Shown here: positions 60,797 to 64,000 of the stretch, one piece after another | How positions within the stretch are numbered: the stretch's first letter is position 1 | How the letters are laid out: each line of letters begins with the position of its first letter | Assembly (NCBI RefSeq): GCF_048323695.1 | Contig: NZ_JBLWFT010000005.1 | Location: 161,128-225,127, forward strand | From: Aquisalimonas sp007126095 | Lineage (GTDB): Bacteria > Pseudomonadota > Gammaproteobacteria > Nitrococcales > Aquisalimonadaceae | Length of the DNA: 64,000 bases | Reading direction: 5' to 3' | The notes under the pieces: generated by a model | What the model was told of the DNA's origin: nothing | Database searches by the model: none | Seen by the model: the letters and a program-made list of their open reading frames with translations, nothing else | Program-made: the position numbers and the translations under genes

Positions 60797-60995
60797 GGTT
60801 CTTCCCGTTGGGTGAGTTCCCGGTGAACGCTGAACACGATACCGCCAGCCCATCAGGCAGAAAAAGAATGAAAATACCTATCTACATGCCACAACCGCAT
60901 AAAGACACACACAACCTCGGTCACCGCCGTCGTCCCCGGGCCACGCCTGGACACGGAGCGCCAAACAGCGCCCGAACGACGGTCGGAGCATGCCA

Positions 60996-61796
60996 TCACC
61001 CTGGCGATGAACCGCCCGTCCGGCGCGACGGTCCGGGCACGAGCGCGTTGGTGCGGGCCACGTAATCGCGGTATTCGGGGCGCGTCTCGTTGAGCTTCTT
61101 TTCCAGCAGCGTCACACCGGAGACGCGCATGAGCAGGAAGGTCATCAACGCCGCGCTCACCACGCTCCACCAGCCGCCAGCGGCAGCCGCGATCAGGAAG
61201 AACCCCCACCACAACACGATCTCGCCGAAGTAATTGGGGTGGCGGCTATACCGCCAGACACCGCGATCCATGACGCGGCCGCGGTTCCCGGGATCGGCCT
61301 TGAAGCGGGCGAGCTGCGCGTCCGCGATACTCTCCCAGATGAAGCCGAACGCCCAAACCACAAGCCCCAGAACGGCCAGCGGCACGATCAGGGCACTGCC
61401 CTCCGGAACCCTCGCGCCATAGACCAGCGGCATGGCGATCAGCCACATCAGGCCTCCCTGCAGCATGAAGACCGTCCACAGACTCACCCACGCAAAGCGG
61501 CTGCCGTGCTTGTCGCGCATCTCGCGGTAACGGTAGTCCTCGCCGTGGCCCCAGTTGCGCCAGCTCAGGTAGGCCGACAGCCGCAGCCCCCAGAGAGTGA
61601 CCGGCAGCACCATGATGAGCCCCACGGGCGGTAAACCGGCGGTGAACCAGTACACCCACGCCAGCAGAACGAATCCGGCGCCCCAGAACCGATCCACGAG
61701 GCTTGCATCGCGCAGGCGCAGACTGGCCAACCACACAGCCAGCATCAATCCCAGCGCCGTGACCAGCCCCCACAGTACAGCCGCCCCCGTGCTCAT
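60996..61796 (-). CDS. DUF1295 family membrane protein
   Basis: 266 aa with about six membrane helices. Conserved GVWRYSRHPNYFGEIVLWWG and the steroid-5-alpha-reductase-like C-terminus (VSGVTLLEKKLNETRPEYRD) identify DUF1295. The ATG overlaps the Cfa-like stop by 4 nt (ATGA), so the two are translated together. The pair recurs in light- and oxidant-responsive lipid-modification gene sets; likely a membrane-lipid or quinone modifying enzyme. Confidence 0.92.
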   Translation of the reverse strand: MSTGAAVLWGLVTALGLMLAVWLASLRLRDASLVDRFWGAGFVLLAWVYWFTAGLPPVGLIMVLPVTLWGLRLSAYLSWRNWGHGEDYRYREMRDKHGSRFAWVSLWTVFMLQGGLMWLIAMPLVYGARVPEGSALIVPLAVLGLVVWAFGFIWESIADAQLARFKADPGNRGRVMDRGVWRYSRHPNYFGEIVLWWGFFLIAAAAGGWWSVVSAALMTFLLMRVSGVTLLEKKLNETRPEYRDYVARTNALVPGPSRRTGGSSPG

Positions 61797-62851
61797 GACT
61801 GCGCCTCCCGATCCTGCGCAGGACGCTCCATGAGGTAGTGTGATACAAACCACTCGTTACCATGGCGGAATCCGAACAGCTCCGCACACGCCATGAAGAA
61901 GACCCGCCAACGGTTGACCCACTGGCCGACCGCATCGGCACCGTAGGTCTCCGCGAACACGCTGCGGATCCGCTCATCGGCCTCATCCATGCGCGCCAGC
62001 CACGCGTTGCAGGTGGCCTCGTAGTGCTGGCCGTTCACCTGCCAGTGGCGCTTCAGGCGCAGATGCTCCTGCAGATAGAGCGGCATGGGCGCCGAGGGCA
62101 TCAGCCCGTCCGTGAAGAAATGCTGCCCCATCCAGTCTTTCGGGCCGCTGGTCTGGAACACGTAGGCGAGATCGCGGTGGCAGAACACGTGGAAGAACAG
62201 CCGCCCGCCAGGACGCAGCCAGCCGTGCACGCGCCGAAGCAGTTCCCGCCAGTTGCGCATGTGCTCGAACATCTCCAGGGACACCACCCGGTCGAAGCGG
62301 CCGCGGTCGGTGTCGAAATCGTTCATGTCGGCGGTGATCACCGTGAGATTCCCCAGCCCACGCTCGTCCCGACGCGCCTCGATGAATGCACGCTGAGAGG
62401 ACGAATTGGAGACTGCGGTGAATGTACTCTCCGGATAGTGCTCCGCCATCCAGAGCGACAGGGCACCCCAGCCGCAGCCGAGCTCCAGCACATCCTGTCC
62501 GCTCTCCAGGCCGGCGCGCTCGCAGGTCAGCGCCAGCATGGCGGCCTCCGCGTCGGCCAGGGTCCGCGTCTGCTCCGTCCAGAGGCAGCAGGAGTACTTG
62601 AGGTCCGGGCCGAGCACCGCCTCGAAGAACCCTGCGGGCAACTCGTAGTGCTGCTCGTTCGCCGTATCCGTTGCCAGCGCTACGGGGCTCGCGGCCATGT
62701 CCTCGAGGAGCGCGTGCATCCGCTCGCGCCGGTCTTCGCAGCCGTCGCCCTCCTCGCTCCGCAACCGCTCCGCCAGGAGGCGGCGGATACCCGCGCGCAC
62801 GAACGGGTCCGGCACGAACCCACGCTCCACAAGCCCGATCAATTGTTCCAT
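61793..62851 (-). CDS. cyclopropane-fatty-acyl-phospholipid synthase family methyltransferase
   Basis: 352-aa SAM-dependent methyltransferase of the Cfa branch. The N-terminal part (about 60-100) has LKYSCCLWTEQTRTLADAEA; SAM motif DVLELGCGWGALSLWMAEHY; then SLEMFEHMRNWRELLRRVHG and FHVFCHRDLAYVFQTS. Lacks the N-terminal extension of E. coli Cfa (382 aa), like the homologues found with DUF1295. Start at 62851 follows AGGGACTGACGTG. Substrate may be membrane phospholipid acyl chains, possibly furan-fatty-acid or cyclopropane formation. Confidence 0.9.
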   Translation of the reverse strand: MEQLIGLVERGFVPDPFVRAGIRRLLAERLRSEEGDGCEDRRERMHALLEDMAASPVALATDTANEQHYELPAGFFEAVLGPDLKYSCCLWTEQTRTLADAEAAMLALTCERAGLESGQDVLELGCGWGALSLWMAEHYPESTFTAVSNSSSQRAFIEARRDERGLGNLTVITADMNDFDTDRGRFDRVVSLEMFEHMRNWRELLRRVHGWLRPGGRLFFHVFCHRDLAYVFQTSGPKDWMGQHFFTDGLMPSAPMPLYLQEHLRLKRHWQVNGQHYEATCNAWLARMDEADERIRSVFAETYGADAVGQWVNRWRVFFMACAELFGFRHGNEWFVSHYLMERPAQDREAQS

Positions 62852-62892
62852 CACGTCAGTCCCTGCAAACGGTTGTTGTCGATAGCGCGAAG

Positions 62893-62909
62893 TGTACAAC
62901 ACTTGTACA
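62893..62909. promoter_or_regulatory. TGTACA-N5-TGTACA repeat before the Cfa-like gene
   Basis: Two TGTACA hexamers (62893-62898 and 62904-62909) 42 bp upstream of the Cfa-like start. This matches the core motif reported for LitR/CarH-type MerR light regulators. A third TGTACA is at 63029-63034. Confidence 0.4.
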
Positions 62910-62928
62910 TCAACAATACATCGCGATT

Positions 62929-62948
62929 CTGTCGCCGCACCGCGACAG
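62929..62948. promoter_or_regulatory. inverted repeat, candidate activator site
   Basis: Perfect 7-bp arms CTGTCGC and GCGACAG with a 6-bp spacer, 138 bp upstream of the sigma54 -24 element; a position used by enhancer-binding proteins. Confidence 0.35.
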
Positions 62949-62957
62949 CAAAGGAGA

Positions 62958-62985
62958 GCTTTCTGAGAACCACGTCACAGAAAGC
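62958..62985. promoter_or_regulatory. inverted repeat, candidate activator site
   Basis: Perfect 8-bp arms GCTTTCTG and CAGAAAGC with a 12-bp spacer, about 100 bp upstream of the -24 element. A smaller TGTGC/GCACA dyad follows at 63002-63018. Confidence 0.35.
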
Positions 62986-63053
62986 GTGCGGGACGGACGC
63001 ATGTGCCGCAAGCGCACACCCGTGTTGCTGTACAAGAAATGACTAGAATTATT

Positions 63054-63066
63054 TAACTTATTGATT
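63054..63066 (-). promoter_or_regulatory. IHF-binding consensus
   Basis: On the minus strand AATCAATAAGTTA matches WATCAANNNNTTR exactly. It is centred 26 bp before the sigma54 -24 element in an AT-rich stretch, the usual place for DNA bending. Confidence 0.6.
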
Positions 63067-63085
63067 TATTTGGATACGGCAATCC

Positions 63086-63101
63086 TGGCACGCAGCCTGC
63101 A
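63086..63101 (+). promoter_or_regulatory. sigma54 (-24/-12) promoter for the acidic-protein genes
   Basis: TGGCACGCAGCCTGCA fits the sigma54 consensus TGGCACG-N4-TTGCA with one mismatch and the required GG/GC spacing. Transcription would start near 63111, about 47 nt before the first acidic-protein gene. Confidence 0.7.
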
Positions 63102-63157
63102 AGACACAGGGCGCAAGACATTCAATCATGTCATTCGCAAACGGAAAGGAGGTCACG

Positions 63158-63406
63158 ATGACCGCGCTCACGAAACTCCGCAATTACATGCTGGTTCTGC
63201 TGGCCGCGCTGGGTCTCGGCCTTGGCGGCTTCGCCCAGGCCGGAGACTTCGAGACGGACTCCGACTATGACGCGGACCAGTCCGAAACCATCGACTTTGA
63301 AGACGACGACGCCGAAGACGATTGGGACGACGACTGGGACACCGAAGAGGAAGAGGAAGACGAATGGGATGACGAGTGGGAAGACGACGGTGACGACGAC
63401 TGGTAA
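63158..63406 (+). CDS. secreted, extremely acidic Asp/Glu/Trp-rich small protein, paralogue 1
   Basis: 82 aa; I do not recognise a family. AAAGGAGG ribosome site fixes ATG 63158. A Sec signal (KLRNYMLVLLAALGLGLGGF, cut after FAQA) leaves about 54 mature residues without any Lys or Arg, mostly Asp and Glu, with Trp set in acidic clusters (EDDWDDDW, EDEWDDEW) and Trp as the last residue. Behind a sigma54 promoter; tandem with a near-identical second gene. Cation binding or a polyanionic role is only a guess. Length and composition give no fold; likely disordered until ligand bound. Confidence 0.85.
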   Translation: MTALTKLRNYMLVLLAALGLGLGGFAQAGDFETDSDYDADQSETIDFEDDDAEDDWDDDWDTEEEEEDEWDDEWEDDGDDDW

Positions 63407-63497
63407 TTGATCGCGCCGCGCATTCCACCCGAGATCGATTTTTCTGACGCCGCCCCGGACACCGGGGTAGCTCCAAAGCAAGACGAAGGAGGATGCT
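63407..63497 (+). other. spacer between the two acidic-protein genes
   Basis: 91 bp with a small hairpin (CCCCGG-ACA-CCGGGG, 63454-63468) and the AAGGAGG ribosome site of the second gene; no second promoter seen, so co-transcription is likely. Confidence 0.55.
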
Positions 63498-63755
63498 ATG
63501 TCTGCTATCGCCAAACTTCGCAATTACATGCTGATCCTGCTGGCCGCACTGGGCCTTGGCCTTGGCGGCTTCGCCCAGGCCGGCGACTTCGAGACTGACT
63601 CCGACTATGACGCGGATCAGGGCCAGTCCGAGACCATCGACTTCGAGGATGATGACGATGCCGAAGACGACTGGGACGACGACTGGGACACCGAAGAGGA
63701 AGAGGAAGACGAATGGGATGACGAGTGGGAAGACGACGGTGACGACGACTGGTAA
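63498..63755 (+). CDS. secreted, extremely acidic Asp/Glu/Trp-rich small protein, paralogue 2
   Basis: 85 aa, signal peptide and mature part as in paralogue 1, with a two-residue insertion (GQ) and one extra Asp. Aligned mature codons show nine synonymous and no non-synonymous differences; the signal peptide differs at four conservative positions. The last 28 codons are identical at DNA level. GAAGGAGGATGCT precedes ATG 63498. Strong terminator after it. Confidence 0.85.
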   Translation: MSAIAKLRNYMLILLAALGLGLGGFAQAGDFETDSDYDADQGQSETIDFEDDDDAEDDWDDDWDTEEEEEDEWDDEWEDDGDDDW

Positions 63756-63782
63756 TTAACCCGTCACCCACTGACCCGAAGA

Positions 63783-63811
63783 ACCACCGGCTCCGGCCGG
63801 TGGTTTTTTTT
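63783..63811 (+). terminator. rho-independent terminator after acidic-protein genes
   Basis: 8-bp stem ACCACCGG/CCGGTGGT with a CTCCGG loop, followed directly by seven T residues. Confidence 0.92.
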
Positions 63812-63823
63812 GGGCTGTTTACT

Positions 63824-63847
63824 GGTGGACCTGAAGGTCCACCCTAC
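63824..63847 (-). repeat. REP-like palindrome, copy 9
   Basis: Consensus form, identical to copies 4, 7 and 8; minus orientation, head facing copy 10. Confidence 0.9.
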
Positions 63848-63909
63848 GGCAGGCTCCGACGGCTGAGATAGAGGTAGATACCGTCTTGCCGGTCAAGCTG
63901 TAGTCCCGC

Positions 63910-63933
63910 GTAGGGCGGACCTTCAGGTCCGCC
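63910..63933 (+). repeat. REP-like palindrome, copy 10
   Basis: GTAGGG head with GCGGACC-TTCA-GGTCCGC stem as in copy 2; head-to-head with copy 9. The rest of the window end (63934-64000) shows nothing I can identify. Confidence 0.88.
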
Positions 63934-64000
63934 ATCCCAAGGCATTTCCATGCCGGTTGGTCATCAGGTCAACGCGGGGTCGTAAGGGCGCTGGTTTTTG

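Larger units (their letters stand above)
62852..63157. other. divergent control region between Cfa-like gene and acidic-protein genes
   Basis: 306 bp holding the regulatory elements listed separately: two TGTACA sites, three inverted repeats, an IHF-consensus site and a sigma54 promoter. No gene is seen in it. Confidence 0.8.

Noticed and set aside
62852..63157. ChrR/RpoE-type ECF promoter in front of the Cfa-like gene
   Set aside because: I looked for a TGATCC-type -35 with a CGTATAA-type -10 and found none; the TGTACA repeats are the better candidate signal.
63131..63523. Minus-strand frames opposite the acidic genes (Val/Arg/Ser-rich)
   Set aside because: They mirror the GAC/GAA repeats. 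The silent-change pattern supports the plus-strand reading, and the sense frames have consensus ribosome sites and signal peptides.
63158..63755. Acidic tandem genes as microsatellite-like low-complexity DNA
   Set aside because: Synonymous-only divergence, matching signal peptides and individual ribosome sites argue for true genes.

Overview
The window is GC-rich chromosomal DNA, coded almost wall to wall on both strands. Family content (Zur, ZnuABC, YpjD/CorB, Lnt, SelO, PA2778-type peptidase, heterotetrameric sarcosine oxidase, etfBA) points to a gammaproteobacterium, possibly a halophilic or Ectothiorhodospiraceae-like lineage; the genus is a guess. I see no rRNA, tRNA, CRISPR array, prophage or transposase. 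The only repeats are ten short palindromes of one REP-like family.

Layout. 1-6878 (minus): one-carbon/methylamine operon purU-soxB-soxD-soxA-soxG followed by a type III glutamine synthetase cut by the window edge. 7014-10128 (minus): GMC alcohol dehydrogenase and aldehyde dehydrogenase. 10219-13812 (minus): enoyl-CoA hydratase, TPP enzyme and CoA-transferase of unknown pathway. 13907-15589 (minus): etfBA. 15969-19374 (plus): Zur-family regulator, TolC-like channel, C39 peptidase lipoprotein, DUF1244 protein. 19473-22043 (plus): fused membrane transporter/spermidine synthase. 22057-25778 (minus): zinc uptake operon made of a His-rich outer-membrane porin plus znuA, znuC and znuB, with Zur-box-like palindromes upstream. 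26023-35923: fatty-acid/acyl-CoA block (phosphotransferase, SDR, MaoC hydratase, thiolase, three acyl-CoA dehydrogenases, class II aldolase) with surE embedded; its dehydrogenases would pass electrons to the ETF encoded at 13.9-15.6 kb.

36102-43222: patatin phospholipase, small membrane protein, PQQ sugar dehydrogenase, two MFS transporters and a chemoreceptor with a C-terminal sensor domain. 43219-49904 (minus): PAS histidine kinase, RsbQ-like hydrolase, SelO, two bacterial PH-domain membrane proteins, RDD protein and Nudix hydrolase. 50010-52187 (plus): TauE/SafE permease and DUF3422 protein. 52314-57588: ffh, divergent ypjD-corB, and lnt. 57671-62851: NodIJ-type ABC exporter, WHy-domain lipoprotein, cysH, DUF1295 membrane protein and Cfa-like methyltransferase. 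63158-63755: two almost identical secreted, extremely acidic Asp/Glu/Trp-rich small proteins.

The most unusual part is the right end. The two acidic proteins lie behind a near-consensus sigma54 (-24/-12) promoter, a perfect IHF-consensus site and several dyads. The paralogues differ by nine synonymous and no non-synonymous substitutions in the mature part, so they are real genes under selection. I could not assign them a function. Other points of interest are the Zur/porin/ZnuACB unit, the RsbQ-histidine kinase pair, a SoxD lacking two of its four zinc ligands beside a GlnT/GmaS-like enzyme, and the REP family. All calls come from reading the sequence; no database search was run.
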